Counted from the stretch's first letter, positions 1 to 7,707 are shown. The stretch: 18,890 nt of DNA from CALNYS01 sp964639935 (GCA_964639935.1 CAZXGT010000032.1:1-18890), one strand, 5' to 3'. The notes: a model not told the origin generated them from the letters alone. Numbers and translations: made by a program.

Positions 1-468
1 GGGTCGTCGCCGTCGCCCGCGGCGGCCGCACCGACCGAACCGCGCGCGCCGGGGCGGCCCGACGGCGTGGTGCCCGCCTCGGCCGGGATCGATCGGGTCT
101 GGAGCCGGGTGCGCGAGATCGCGGGGCAGAGTCGGCGCGATCGGACGATCACGAGCTGGCTGACGCTCAAGAGCGTGGACGAGCGCCGGGCGGTGCTGAC
201 GGTTCGCGACGCGCAGGATTACCGCGCGGCGGCAAGCGCCTCGCAGCGTCTGGGCGAGCTCTTCCGCGAGGCCGTCGGCGCCGCGGTGGACGTGAGGCTC
301 GAACCCCCGGCGGAGCAGCGGCTCGACGAGGCGGACCTCGCGGAAGAGGACCGCCGGGCCCTTGAGCACCCGCTTGTGGAGCAGGCGAAGGATCTCTTTG
401 GCGCCCGGGTCGTGCGGGTCGAGCGCGTCGAACAACCGCAACAACGGCAGGACGAACCGGAGGGTTAG
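1..468 (+). CDS. dnaX: DNA polymerase III subunit gamma/tau, C-terminal part (cut by window edge)
   Basis: The frame is open from base 1, so only the last 155 residues are visible; the ATPase part of the clamp loader would lie upstream. The first 20 or so residues are rich in Pro, Ala and Gly, like the linker that follows the AAA+ core. Next comes a segment starting GIDRVWSRVREIAGQ with a following basic and hydrophobic pattern (SWLTLKSVDERRAVLTV) resembling the small C-terminal domain of bacterial DnaX. The tail is charged and Gln-rich. The call leans on context: the stop lies two bases before ybaB, and dnaX-ybaB is a widely conserved pair. A GTG at 67 is an internal codon, not a start. No catalytic motif is visible in the fragment, so the identity is likely rather than proven. 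Confidence 0.72.
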   Translation, partial: GSSPSPAAAAPTEPRAPGRPDGVVPASAGIDRVWSRVREIAGQSRRDRTITSWLTLKSVDERRAVLTVRDAQDYRAAASASQRLGELFREAVGAAVDVRLEPPAEQRLDEADLAEEDRRALEHPLVEQAKDLFGARVVRVERVEQPQQRQDEPEG

Positions 469-470
469 AC

Positions 471-848
471 ATGTTCGATCAGATGAAGGCGATGGGAGCG
501 ATCGCGGGGCTCATGCGGGACAAGGACAAGCTCGCGGAGATCTCGAAGCGCGCTCAGGACACGCTCGAGACGGTGCGGGTCGTCGGGGAAGCGGGCGGCG
601 GGGCGGTTCGCGTGACCGTCTCGGGCAAGCTCGAGGTGCAGGACGTCGAGCTCGATCCGAACCTGACGCAGGGGATGGCCGCGGGTGATGATTCGCGCGT
701 GATGGCTCAGAACCTGATCGCCGAGGCGGTCAACGACGCGAACGCCAGGGCGCGCGTCGTGATCCAGCGCGAGATGCAGAAGCTCGCGGAGGAGCTCGGG
801 CTGCCGGAGATCCCCGGGATGAACAACCTGCTCGGCGCGCCGGGCTGA
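471..848 (+). CDS. ybaB: YbaB/EbfC family nucleoid-associated protein
   Basis: A 125-residue protein of the usual family length (about 100-115) plus a short tail. It has the family pattern: an N-terminal helix (MFDQMKAMGAIAGLMRDKDK), then the central AGGGAVRVTVSGKLEVQDVELDP strand region with its glycine cluster, then a long C-terminal helix ending in LGLPEIPGMNN. Family members form dimers that bind DNA without strong sequence preference and coat the nucleoid. GGAGGG at 459-464, six bases before the ATG and inside the 3' end of dnaX, is a strong ribosome binding site. With a two-base gap, the gene is probably translationally coupled to dnaX. The recR gene that commonly follows is not here; the next gene is on the opposite strand. 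The stop lies in an inverted repeat shared with the converging gene. Confidence 0.93.
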   Translation: MFDQMKAMGAIAGLMRDKDKLAEISKRAQDTLETVRVVGEAGGGAVRVTVSGKLEVQDVELDPNLTQGMAAGDDSRVMAQNLIAEAVNDANARARVVIQREMQKLAEELGLPEIPGMNNLLGAPG

Positions 849-862
849 GCCGGGAGGCTCAG
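845..862. terminator. Perfect inverted repeat at the ybaB / TIGR03790 gene junction
   Basis: CTGAGCC (845-851) and GGCTCAG (856-862) are perfect complements separated by GGGA, which fits the GNRA tetraloop pattern on the plus strand. The stop codons of both converging genes sit in the stem: TGA at 846-848 on plus and TCA at 859-861 (TGA on minus). No T-run follows on either side, so classical intrinsic termination is unlikely. It could instead be a 3'-end stabilising hairpin or a weak bidirectional terminator. Confidence 0.45.
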
Positions 863-2328
863 GGGCATTCGGGCGCCGGTCCCCAGGCGGCGATCAGCGC
901 GGCGAGATCGCTCGCGCCGGTGTCCCCGTCGCCGTTGAGATCGGCGTCGGCCGAGCCCCAGGCCGCGATGAGAATGGCGAGATCGGTCGCGTCGACCCGC
1001 CGGTCGCCCGAGAGATCGGCCGGCGATCCGGGGGGCGCGAGCGTGACGCGGGCGAGCGGGTCCCCGACGGGGGTGTTCTGCCAGCTCAGCCCGGGGACGG
1101 CGCTGTAGACGGCCTCGGCGAAGCTCAGGCCTTCAACGTAGAAGTTGCGGGTGAAGGTTTCGAGGTCGGCGACGGCGAAGGCGAAGGGCTCGGCGACGGT
1201 TGGGATGGCGAACGAACCGCCGCCGGCGATCCAGTCGGTGGCGCAGGCCTGGTTCTGTCGCTGCGTTCCGTCGATGAGGCAGTTGCCGGAGAAGGACTCG
1301 TAGGTGACGAGGACGCCGGCGGGGTGGGGGTCGTAGGTCTGGAGGTAGGTTCCGCGGCCCGGCGGATCGTCGCCGGCGCCGTCGAGGTCGTGGTTCTCCC
1401 CGTAGGTCCCGAGGACGAGCAGGGGCGCGTCGCTCGGCAGATCGCTCCCGGTGATGAAGTCGGTCGTCTCGTCGTGGGTGGTGGAGATATCGATGGAGCG
1501 GAGGACCGACGCGGCGTTCTCGAAGTCGGGATCGCTTGGAAAGACCGGCGGGAGGCCCTGATCGTCGAGCTGCTCGCGGGCGCTTGCGGGGTATTCGTCA
1601 AAGAGCGCCTGGACGCAGTCGACACGCACGGTCATCGAGGGCGGGTCGCTCGAGCGTCCGATGAGCGCGAGCGTGTCTTCGAGCGATCCGCCGTCGAGCC
1701 GGCACGCGAGATAGATGTCGCCCGGGGTGAGGGACGGCGCGGTCCAGACGGCCCCGGCGCCGGAGAAGAAGACGTCCTCAAACGGGGCGATGGTGGTGAT
1801 GTTCGAGCGGTCGAAGGTCTCGATGGGGAGGCCGATGATCCGGTGGTAGGGGTTGTCGACGATGCCGGAGTAGCGGAAGGGGAGCGCGCCCTCGCCGGGG
1901 CCGTCGAGGTTCTGCCAGATGAGGGCGATCTCGCTCTCGAGGCTGGCTCGCTGGCTGGCGAGGGTGAACTCGCCGGGCCCGTTGACGCGGGCGGGCAGCC
2001 CGCGTGTGGTGGCGATGGCGACGACGCGCTGGGCGAGGGGGACGCCGGCGTCGTCGGTCCCGCTGAGGTAGGCGAGCAGGGGGTCGCGCACGCGGTTGTT
2101 GTACTGGTTGCGGGTCAGGGCGCCGGGCCCGAGCGAGGCGTGATCGAGGTCGAGCTCGAGCACGGTCGGTCGAGCGGCGAGGTACGCGTCCCGGACGGCG
2201 ACGGACTCGGCGTTCTTCGAGTTCCACACGAGCAGCACGCGGTCCTCGCTCAGCCCGAGAGCCGATTGAGCCCCGAGCGCGAGGATGAGGACGAGCCACG
2301 GCGCGACGGTCGCTTTGACGTTGAGCAT
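859..2328 (-). CDS. Secreted TIGR03790-family protein with C-terminal dockerin-like domain
   Basis: 489 residues from the ATG at 2328. I prefer this over a GTG at 2364 because a strong AGGAG sits just upstream and because this start gives a clean signal peptide (residues 1 to about 25, MLNVKATVAPWLVLILALGA then a small-residue cleavage region). The mature part opens with RVLLVWNSKNAESVAVRDAY and has a TTRGLPARVNG stretch and ASLESEIALIW, which I recognise as the TIGR03790 pattern. That family is of unknown function and was noted as occurring in exosortase-bearing bacteria. The last 53 residues carry two calcium-loop repeats (DLSGDRRVDATDLAILIAAWG and DLNGDGDTGASDLAALIAAWG), a dockerin type I layout common in planctomycete exported proteins. 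The M28 gene lies 64 bases upstream on the same strand. The family match is from memory. Confidence 0.78.
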   Translation of the reverse strand: MLNVKATVAPWLVLILALGAQSALGLSEDRVLLVWNSKNAESVAVRDAYLAARPTVLELDLDHASLGPGALTRNQYNNRVRDPLLAYLSGTDDAGVPLAQRVVAIATTRGLPARVNGPGEFTLASQRASLESEIALIWQNLDGPGEGALPFRYSGIVDNPYHRIIGLPIETFDRSNITTIAPFEDVFFSGAGAVWTAPSLTPGDIYLACRLDGGSLEDTLALIGRSSDPPSMTVRVDCVQALFDEYPASAREQLDDQGLPPVFPSDPDFENAASVLRSIDISTTHDETTDFITGSDLPSDAPLLVLGTYGENHDLDGAGDDPPGRGTYLQTYDPHPAGVLVTYESFSGNCLIDGTQRQNQACATDWIAGGGSFAIPTVAEPFAFAVADLETFTRNFYVEGLSFAEAVYSAVPGLSWQNTPVGDPLARVTLAPPGSPADLSGDRRVDATDLAILIAAWGSADADLNGDGDTGASDLAALIAAWGPAPECP

Positions 2329-2332
2329 CCTT

Positions 2333-2339
2333 CTCCTCC
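2333..2339 (-). promoter_or_regulatory. Ribosome binding site deciding the start of the TIGR03790-like gene
   Basis: On the minus strand the bases before the ATG at 2328 read GGGAGGAGAAGG. The GGAGG core (2339-2335) is six bases from the ATG. A -10-like TACCCT lies further up (2355-2350). The in-frame GTG at 2364 would place both elements inside the coding region, so the ATG is favoured. Confidence 0.7.
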
Positions 2340-2392
2340 CCGGCCGCCGAGGGTACCGGATCACGGCGGGCGGTTCGAAGGAGAAGCGGTGT

Positions 2393-4504
2393 TTATTCTC
2401 CCCGGGTCGGCTCTGGCGGGAGCATCGCCTCGAGGCTGCGGAGCGCGTCGGTCATGAGGTTCAACGATCCGGCGGCTCGCGCCACGGCTCGGTGGGCGGC
2501 GGCGTGGTCGCGGGACTCGATCGCGCCGCGGATCTCGGGCAGCATCCAGGCGGCGTAGCCGTTTGTGGGGTCGGTGGCGGCAAAGAGATGGCGGTGCCAG
2601 GGGCGCCCGGTCAGGCCGTCCGGGGCGAGCCAGAGGCGCTCGAAGACGACGAGCAGGGCGTTGATGTGCTCGAGGGCGGGCGGGGGGAGTTCGCCGGAGG
2701 CGACGGCTCGGCCGAGTCGCGCCTGGGCCTGGGCGGCGCGATCGACGTAGGCCTCGGCGGCGGCGGTGAGCGGCTTGAGGTTGAGCTCGAAGCCGGCGCT
2801 CTGGGCGCGGGACTGCAGGTCGCGGGCGTGGCGGAGCGCGTCGCGCCCGTGGGCGGGGAGGTCGATGGGCAGCAGCGGGGCGTTTGCGAGGTGGGCGGCG
2901 GTCGCGGCGGCGACCTTCGCGACGAGGGCGGCGGATTCGTAGTCGTCCCCGACGGTCTTCTGGTACCAGTCGATGTGATCGAGCATGGTGTGGTACTGCG
3001 AACCGCTCGCGCCGCGGGCGCCGAGGCTGGCGGAGGGGATCCCGGCTCGGAGGTAGAGCCCGACGTGGTCGGACCCGCCGCCGAGGTCGCCCATGGGGGG
3101 GAGCTCGCTTTCCGGCGTTTCGGCGCGCTGGCGCCACTCGTCGAGCGCGGATCGCTCCGGCGCGAGCGGCGACGGGACGATTGAGGCTGCGCGAGCGATG
3201 GCCCGCTTGAGGGCGGGCGCGGCGGAGGCGCCGAGTTTGAGGCCGAACGCCGCGGCGTCGAGGTTGATGTAGGCGACGCCTCCGGCCAGGAGCGTGGGCT
3301 CGTTCGCCTCGACCCACTCGGTGGAGCCGATGATGCCGTATTCCTCGGCGCCCCAGGCGGCGAAGGCGATGGAGCGTCTCGGGCGGTTTCCGGCGTCGGC
3401 TTCCTCGGCGAAGACGCGGGCGGCCTCGAGGGTGGCGATGGTCCCGGCGAGGGGGTCGGAGGCGCCGTAGCCCCAGGCGTCGTGGTGGGAGCCGATGATG
3501 ACCAGCTGCTCGGGCGCGTGGGATCCGCGGAGGGTTCCGATGACGTTGGCGGTTCGCACGAGCTCGCGCTTCTGCTTGACGGCGAGGCGGACCTTCACGC
3601 TCTCGCCCGTGAGGCGGTACTGGACGTCAAGGCCGCCCCGCCAGGATTCATCGGGCACGGCGGGGCCGTCCATGCGCGAGATGATCTGCTCGGCCGCGGC
3701 CCAGCCGACGGGCTGGACGGGGATCGTGGGGAAGGCGACCTCGCGGGGGTCGAGGCGGTCGGCGTCGAGCGTGGCTTCGACGCCCGGGGTGAGCGGGTCT
3801 CCCGGGTAATCGAGGGTGAGGATGGAGCCGCGCTGGATGGTGGTGGGGTTCGCCCAGCCGCCCTCGGGCCACATCGGTCCTCGCGCGTGGCCGGCGTCCT
3901 GCGGGTCGGTGAAGATGACGAGCCCGATCGCGCCGGCCTCCTGCGCGAACTTCGCCTTGTAGCCGCGGAAGTTGCCGCCGTAGCGGGCGATGGCGATCCT
4001 GCCCTCGAGGGCGATCCCGAGCTCCGCCAATCGCTCGAAATCCTGCTTGCGGCCATAATTGACGTAGACGGGCGAGGCGGTGACGTCGCCGGAGGCGGAG
4101 TAGGCGTTCCAGCCCGGCTCGTGATCCGGGTTCCGGGTCCAGGGGTCGGCGTCGAGGGGCGCCTCGCGCGTGGGGAGCGTTCGGCGGACGGGCTCGACGA
4201 GCTCGAGATGGCCGAGAACGGGCGAGGGGAGATAGGCGTGGAACTCGTGGATCTCGACGTCGAGGCCGAGGTCGGCGAAGTGGTCGGCGATCCAGGCGAT
4301 GACGCGGGCGTCGCCGGGCGTGCCGGCGCGGTGGGGCTCGGCGGCGAGGGTTTCGTGCATGTCGCGCAGGCGCTCGGTTGAGACGCGCTCGACGATCGCG
4401 CGCTCGAAGTGGAGCGGCGCTTCGGCGTGGTCCGGTAAGGACGCGCCGTGAACGCTCGCTGTGAGGCTCGCGAGACTCATCACCACGGTCGCTGCGATCG
4501 CCAT
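2393..4504 (-). CDS. Secreted M28 zinc metallopeptidase, glutamate carboxypeptidase II-like
   Basis: 703 residues, close to the human glutamate carboxypeptidase II length (750). Residues 1-20 form a signal peptide (AIAATVVMSLASLTASVHG). A protease-associated (PA) domain is inserted at about 140-270 (YVNYGRKQDFERLAELGI, GRIAIARYGG, GLVIFTDPQDAG). The M28 core runs from about 318 and keeps the whole di-zinc site, aligned by eye to human GCPII: H340 and D350 (GSHHDAWGYGASDP), the general base E387 with ligand E388 (WGAEEYGIIGSTEWVE), D416 (YINLDAA) and H505 (YHTMLD). The C-terminal third resembles the transferrin-receptor-like dimerisation helices. AAAGGAG precedes the ATG by about eight bases. 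Family members release C-terminal or gamma-linked glutamate, or act as broader aminopeptidases; the exact substrate cannot be read here. It diverges from ggt across 103 bases. Confidence 0.9.
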   Translation of the reverse strand: MAIAATVVMSLASLTASVHGASLPDHAEAPLHFERAIVERVSTERLRDMHETLAAEPHRAGTPGDARVIAWIADHFADLGLDVEIHEFHAYLPSPVLGHLELVEPVRRTLPTREAPLDADPWTRNPDHEPGWNAYSASGDVTASPVYVNYGRKQDFERLAELGIALEGRIAIARYGGNFRGYKAKFAQEAGAIGLVIFTDPQDAGHARGPMWPEGGWANPTTIQRGSILTLDYPGDPLTPGVEATLDADRLDPREVAFPTIPVQPVGWAAAEQIISRMDGPAVPDESWRGGLDVQYRLTGESVKVRLAVKQKRELVRTANVIGTLRGSHAPEQLVIIGSHHDAWGYGASDPLAGTIATLEAARVFAEEADAGNRPRRSIAFAAWGAEEYGIIGSTEWVEANEPTLLAGGVAYINLDAAAFGLKLGASAAPALKRAIARAASIVPSPLAPERSALDEWRQRAETPESELPPMGDLGGGSDHVGLYLRAGIPSASLGARGASGSQYHTMLDHIDWYQKTVGDDYESAALVAKVAAATAAHLANAPLLPIDLPAHGRDALRHARDLQSRAQSAGFELNLKPLTAAAEAYVDRAAQAQARLGRAVASGELPPPALEHINALLVVFERLWLAPDGLTGRPWHRHLFAATDPTNGYAAWMLPEIRGAIESRDHAAAHRAVARAAGSLNLMTDALRSLEAMLPPEPTRGE

Positions 4505-4571
4505 GCGTGCGGCTCCTTTCGAGGGGCTGGAATCCGTAGAGACTAGCGGTCGTTCCGGCGGGCGCGGGCGG

Positions 4572-4577
4572 TACGAT
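4572..4577 (+). promoter_or_regulatory. Candidate -10 box for ggt in the M28/ggt divergent region
   Basis: TACGAT matches the TAnnnT form of a sigma-70 -10 box and lies 30 bases before the ggt ATG. That leaves room for the GGAG ribosome binding site at 4596-4599. No convincing -35 is visible. On the opposite strand TAGTCT (4545-4540) and TACGGA (4538-4533) are candidate -10 boxes for the M28 gene, so both genes could be driven from this 103-base gap. Confidence 0.35.
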
Positions 4578-4607
4578 GGCGGGAGTCCTTTTTCCGGAGA
4601 ACGCCCG

Positions 4608-6407
4608 ATGCGTCGACTGCTGCTTGTTGTTCTTTGGGTCCTTCTCGCGGCGCCGGTCGCGCGCGGGGAGACGTTCGAGAGAGCCGCGGTGGCGGCGGAT
4701 CACCCGCTGGCCTCTGAGGCCGGCGCGGAGATGCTGCGGCGGGGCGGCAACGCGGTGGACGCCGCTGTGGCGAGCGCCTTTGCGCTCTCGGTGGTGACGC
4801 CCTACGCGAGCGGGATCGGCGGGGGCGGGTTCATGCTGATCGCGCTCCCGGACGATCCGCGGACGGAGACTGAGGGCGACGCGCTGCGACTGGCAATCGA
4901 CTTTCGCGAGACGGCGCCGGCGGCGACGGACCCTGAAGCGATCGCGGAGACGCACCCCTCTGCGGTGCGCGACGGGGGGCTCGCGGTGGCGACGCCGGGC
5001 GCCGTCGCGGGGCTCTTGAGCGCGCTCGAGCGGTTCGGCACGCTCGATCGGGCGACGGTTCTGGCGCCGGCGATCGCCTACGCGGAGGAGGGGTTCGAGG
5101 TTTCGGAGGATTACGCCGGAACGGCGCGGGAGCTTCGGCGGTGGTACCGCGGGAACATCGAGCGGCAGGAGACCTATTCGTTCGTCTGGACGGAGCTCAT
5201 CGGCGAGGGGGAGATCGAGGTGGGCGCCCGGCTCCGGAATCCGGCCAAGGCGCGGGCGCTTCGGCTGATCGCGGAAGAGGGCGCCGGGGCGTTCTACGCG
5301 GGCGAGATCGGCGAGCGGGTCGTGGCGGCGGTGCAGCGGGACGGGGGGACGCTGACGATGGCGGACCTGGCGGCGTACGAGCCGGTGGATCGCGAGCCGC
5401 TCGTCGGGACGTTTTCCGGCCGGACGGTGCTGACGATGCCGCCGCCGTCGTCGGGCGGGGTCGCGACGGTGCAGATTCTCGGATTACTGGAGCGCTACGC
5501 CGGCGGGCGGCTGATCAACCTTCGCGAGCTCGAGCACAACTCGGTCGCGTGGATGCACACGCTCTCGGAGGCGTTCAAGCACGCGTTCGCGGATCGCAAC
5601 GCGTTCCTTGGCGACGCGGATCACGCGGATGTTCCGTGGGAGACGCTGATCTCCGAGGCGCACCTGGACCGTCTTGCGGAGCGCCTGAGCGACGAGAGAA
5701 CGATGCGGGCGACGGAGTACGGGATGCCGGGAGCGAGCGCGGCGCCGGGGAACGACGACGCGGGGACGAGTCATGTGTCGGTGGTCGATTCAAGCGGCGG
5801 CGCCGCGGCGGCGACGCTGACGATCAACACGGCGTTCGGCTCCAAGCTGGCGGCGCCCGAGTTCGGTTTCGTTCTGAACAATCAGATGGACGACTTCACC
5901 ACACGACCCGGGCGGGCGAATGCGTTTGGGCTCAGGCAGAGCGAGGCGAACGCTCCGGCGGCGGGCAAGCGGCCGCTTTCCTCGATGTCGCCGACGATCG
6001 TGCTCTCGGCTGATGGCGAGGTGGAGCTGGTGACGGGGGCGTCGGGCGGGCCGCGGATCATCACGGCGACGGCGCAGGCGATCCTCAACGCGCTGGTCTT
6101 TGACATGAGCGCGGAGGAGGCGGTCGTCGCGCCGCGGGTGCACGATCAGCTCTGGCCGCCGGCGCTGTACATGGAGCCCGAGTGGGACCTGTCGATGGGC
6201 GTGGATCCGGAGGACGTGGCGGCGGTGCAGAAGTGGATGCGCACAAGCAAGCGCAACGAGCGGATGCGGTTTGAGCTGACGGGGATGGGCCACTCGCTGC
6301 GGCGGATGGAGCAGGTGGGCGCGGTGCAGCTGATCAAGCGCACGGAGGGCGGCTGGCAGGCGGCGAGCGATCCGCGCAAGGGCGGGGCGCCGGCGGGCCT
6401 CGATTGA
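4608..6407 (+). CDS. ggt: Gamma-glutamyltransferase / glutathione hydrolase, exported
   Basis: 599 residues, the usual GGT length. I start at 4608 rather than the longer frame from 4461 because GGAG lies eight bases upstream and the protein then opens with a signal peptide (MRRLLLVVLWVLLAAPVARG). The enzyme cleaves the gamma-glutamyl bond of glutathione and related peptides and is made as a precursor that cuts itself into large and small subunits. The family motifs are intact: DFRETAPA with the substrate-carboxylate Arg at R100, the autoprocessing and catalytic Thr at T387 (GTSHVSVVD), LNNQMDDF at 423-430 and PLSSMSPTIV at 456-465. It would act in the periplasm or outside the cell. The stop (TGA, 6405-6407) directly abuts that of trmB on the other strand. 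A role next to the divergent glutamate carboxypeptidase-like gene, in using gamma-glutamyl peptides, is inference. Confidence 0.95.
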   Translation: MRRLLLVVLWVLLAAPVARGETFERAAVAADHPLASEAGAEMLRRGGNAVDAAVASAFALSVVTPYASGIGGGGFMLIALPDDPRTETEGDALRLAIDFRETAPAATDPEAIAETHPSAVRDGGLAVATPGAVAGLLSALERFGTLDRATVLAPAIAYAEEGFEVSEDYAGTARELRRWYRGNIERQETYSFVWTELIGEGEIEVGARLRNPAKARALRLIAEEGAGAFYAGEIGERVVAAVQRDGGTLTMADLAAYEPVDREPLVGTFSGRTVLTMPPPSSGGVATVQILGLLERYAGGRLINLRELEHNSVAWMHTLSEAFKHAFADRNAFLGDADHADVPWETLISEAHLDRLAERLSDERTMRATEYGMPGASAAPGNDDAGTSHVSVVDSSGGAAAATLTINTAFGSKLAAPEFGFVLNNQMDDFTTRPGRANAFGLRQSEANAPAAGKRPLSSMSPTIVLSADGEVELVTGASGGPRIITATAQAILNALVFDMSAEEAVVAPRVHDQLWPPALYMEPEWDLSMGVDPEDVAAVQKWMRTSKRNERMRFELTGMGHSLRRMEQVGAVQLIKRTEGGWQAASDPRKGGAPAGLD

Positions 6408-6415
6408 TCAGGCCT
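6395..6415. terminator. Stem-loop spanning the ggt and trmB stop codons
   Basis: GGCCT (6396-6400) pairs with AGGCC (6410-6414), extendable by one G-T pair, around a nine-base loop that contains most of the two abutting stop codons. On plus it is followed by TTTCTC, a poor T-tract. It could be a weak terminator for ggt; on the minus strand there is no T-tract. The stem is short, so confidence is low. Confidence 0.33.
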
Positions 6416-7109
6416 TTCTCAGGACGGCGGCGTGGAAGTCGCGGCCTTCCTCGCGGTACTTGCGCTCGAAGTTGGTGCCGGTGAGCTCGCCCTCGCGCGC
6501 TCCGGCCGGACGGTCGGCGTCTTCGAAGGGACGGCGCTCGAAACGGGGGTGGTGGTCGGGGGCGCACCAGCGGGCGAAGTGGTCTTCCATCCATTGCCAG
6601 TAGGCGGTGTGATCGGTGACGATGCGGAGCTCGCCGGCGGGCTCGAGGACGCGGTGGGCCTGCTCGAGGAAGGCGTCCTGGACGACGCGGCGTTTGTGAT
6701 GGCGCGGCTTGGGCCAGGGGTCGGAGAAGTAGAGATGAAGGGTGCGGACGGTTTCGCTCGGGAGGCGCCAGCGGAGGAAGCCGGTCGCGTCGACGCTCAT
6801 CAGGCGGACGTTCTCGAGGCGGCGGCGGCGGACGCGGTCGGCGGCGTAGACGCAGAACTCGCGGGCCCACTCGATGCCGAGGAAGTTGACGTCGGGGCGG
6901 GACCGGGCCTCGCTGACGAGAAAGGCGCCCTTGCCGGGGCCGATCTCGAGCTCGAAGGGGCGCTCGGGGTCCGGGAACCATTGGCGAGGATCGACCCAGC
7001 CGCCGGTGGGGTTGTTGACTGGGTCGTCCGGGAGGCTTGGCAGCGCGTCGGCCTCGATCAGCACGCCGGCGGTGTCCAGTTCTCGTCCGCGTGAGAGTCC
7101 GAAACTCAT
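6408..7109 (-). CDS. trmB: tRNA (guanine-N7-)-methyltransferase
   Basis: 233 residues, normal for TrmB, which uses S-adenosylmethionine to methylate G46 in the variable loop of tRNA. Visible motifs: the SAM-binding EIGPGKG (55-61), GIEWAREF at 78-85, the family signature FSDPWPKPRHHKRR at 128-141, TDH at 165-167 and TGTNFERKYREEG at 210-222. The start is the ATG at 7109. The frame stays open far upstream, but nothing TrmB-like is there and the residues before MSFGLSRG look like antisense of the neighbours. There is no Shine-Dalgarno; instead TACCAT lies seven bases before the ATG, which suggests a leaderless message. The gene ends back-to-back with ggt with no spacer. Confidence 0.93.
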   Translation of the reverse strand: MSFGLSRGRELDTAGVLIEADALPSLPDDPVNNPTGGWVDPRQWFPDPERPFELEIGPGKGAFLVSEARSRPDVNFLGIEWAREFCVYAADRVRRRRLENVRLMSVDATGFLRWRLPSETVRTLHLYFSDPWPKPRHHKRRVVQDAFLEQAHRVLEPAGELRIVTDHTAYWQWMEDHFARWCAPDHHPRFERRPFEDADRPAGAREGELTGTNFERKYREEGRDFHAAVLRKA

Positions 7110-7116
7110 GGGGGCG

Positions 7117-7122
7117 ATGGTA
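7117..7122 (-). promoter_or_regulatory. Candidate -10 box for leaderless trmB transcript
   Basis: On the minus strand TACCAT reads from 7122 to 7117 and ends seven bases before the ATG at 7109. That would put the transcription start at or next to the start codon. No ribosome binding site is present between them and no clear -35 is visible. Confidence 0.35.
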
Positions 7123-7245
7123 GCGAAGCGGTCGATGGGGTTCCCGGACCGGCGCTCTTTGCCGGAGCGCACCAGCCGGGCGGCGCGGGCGGATGTGTTG
7201 ATGCGGCCGCTCGGGTCGGCTGTCGGAGCCGCCGATGAAAGCCGC

Positions 7246-7707
7246 ATGGCTGGTCTCCGCGCACTGCACGATCTTGGGCGCCCGGACGACGACGACGCTG
7301 TGAACCGTCGCCGCGCGGGGCGTCTGGCGATCGAGGGCGTTCGCAACTCCGAGGGAGAGGTCTTTGATCTCTCGTGCACCGGGGCGCGTCTGAAGACGCG
7401 CCGCCGGTGGAGGGAGGGCGAGACGCACGACGTGATCTTCGAGTGCGACGGAGAGGGCCGAGCGATGATGCTCAGGGCCAGGTGCGTGTGGGTTCGGAAG
7501 ATTTCGATGTTCAGCCGGATGGTTGGCGTCGAGTTCGTGGACCTGACGCCGGAACAACAAAAGACATTGACGGATCTGGCCATGCGTTCGGCCAAGCGGG
7601 CCTGGAAGGGTCTGCGGAAGTCGAACGACGTGGACTGGGACAAGCTCGAGGCGCTCGAGCGGGCGGCGACGAGGAGCGATTCGCCGCCGTCGGGCCGAGC
7701 CGCCTGA
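7246..7707 (+). CDS. PilZ domain protein (c-di-GMP binding motif intact)
   Basis: 153 residues from the ATG at 7246; a second in-frame ATG at 7201 would add 15 residues, and neither has a clear ribosome binding site. The N-terminal half is a PilZ domain: the RxxxR arginines are at R22 and R26 (NRRRAGRLAIEG) and the DxSxxG motif is at 41-46 (DLSCTG), the two elements that hold c-di-GMP. The beta-barrel continues to about residue 103 (CVWVRK, MVGVEFVDL), followed by a helical basic tail (MRSAKRAWKGLRKS). No output domain is attached, so it would signal by binding a partner. A paralogue lies 50 bases downstream on the same strand, probably co-transcribed. The partner and the process controlled cannot be told from the sequence. 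Confidence 0.84.
   Translation: MAGLRALHDLGRPDDDDAVNRRRAGRLAIEGVRNSEGEVFDLSCTGARLKTRRRWREGETHDVIFECDGEGRAMMLRARCVWVRKISMFSRMVGVEFVDLTPEQQKTLTDLAMRSAKRAWKGLRKSNDVDWDKLEALERAATRSDSPPSGRAA

Noticed and set aside
1324..2457. A 377-residue plus-strand frame antisense to the TIGR03790-like gene
   Set aside because: It has a Gly/Val/Glu/Asp-rich composition typical of a shadow frame, no domain, and lies opposite a protein with a signal peptide and dockerin repeats.
4461..4607. Longer N-terminus for ggt from 4461
   Set aside because: It would overlap the start of the divergent M28 gene and bury the signal peptide; a ribosome binding site and export signal support the ATG at 4608.
7149..7170. Two overlapping short inverted repeats (CCGGC/GCCGG and GCGCT/AGCGC) in the trmB/PilZ gap, possibly a switch-like structure
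   Set aside because: The stems are five base pairs and mutually exclusive, in very GC-rich DNA. There is no T-run or ribosome binding site placed to make a switch convincing.
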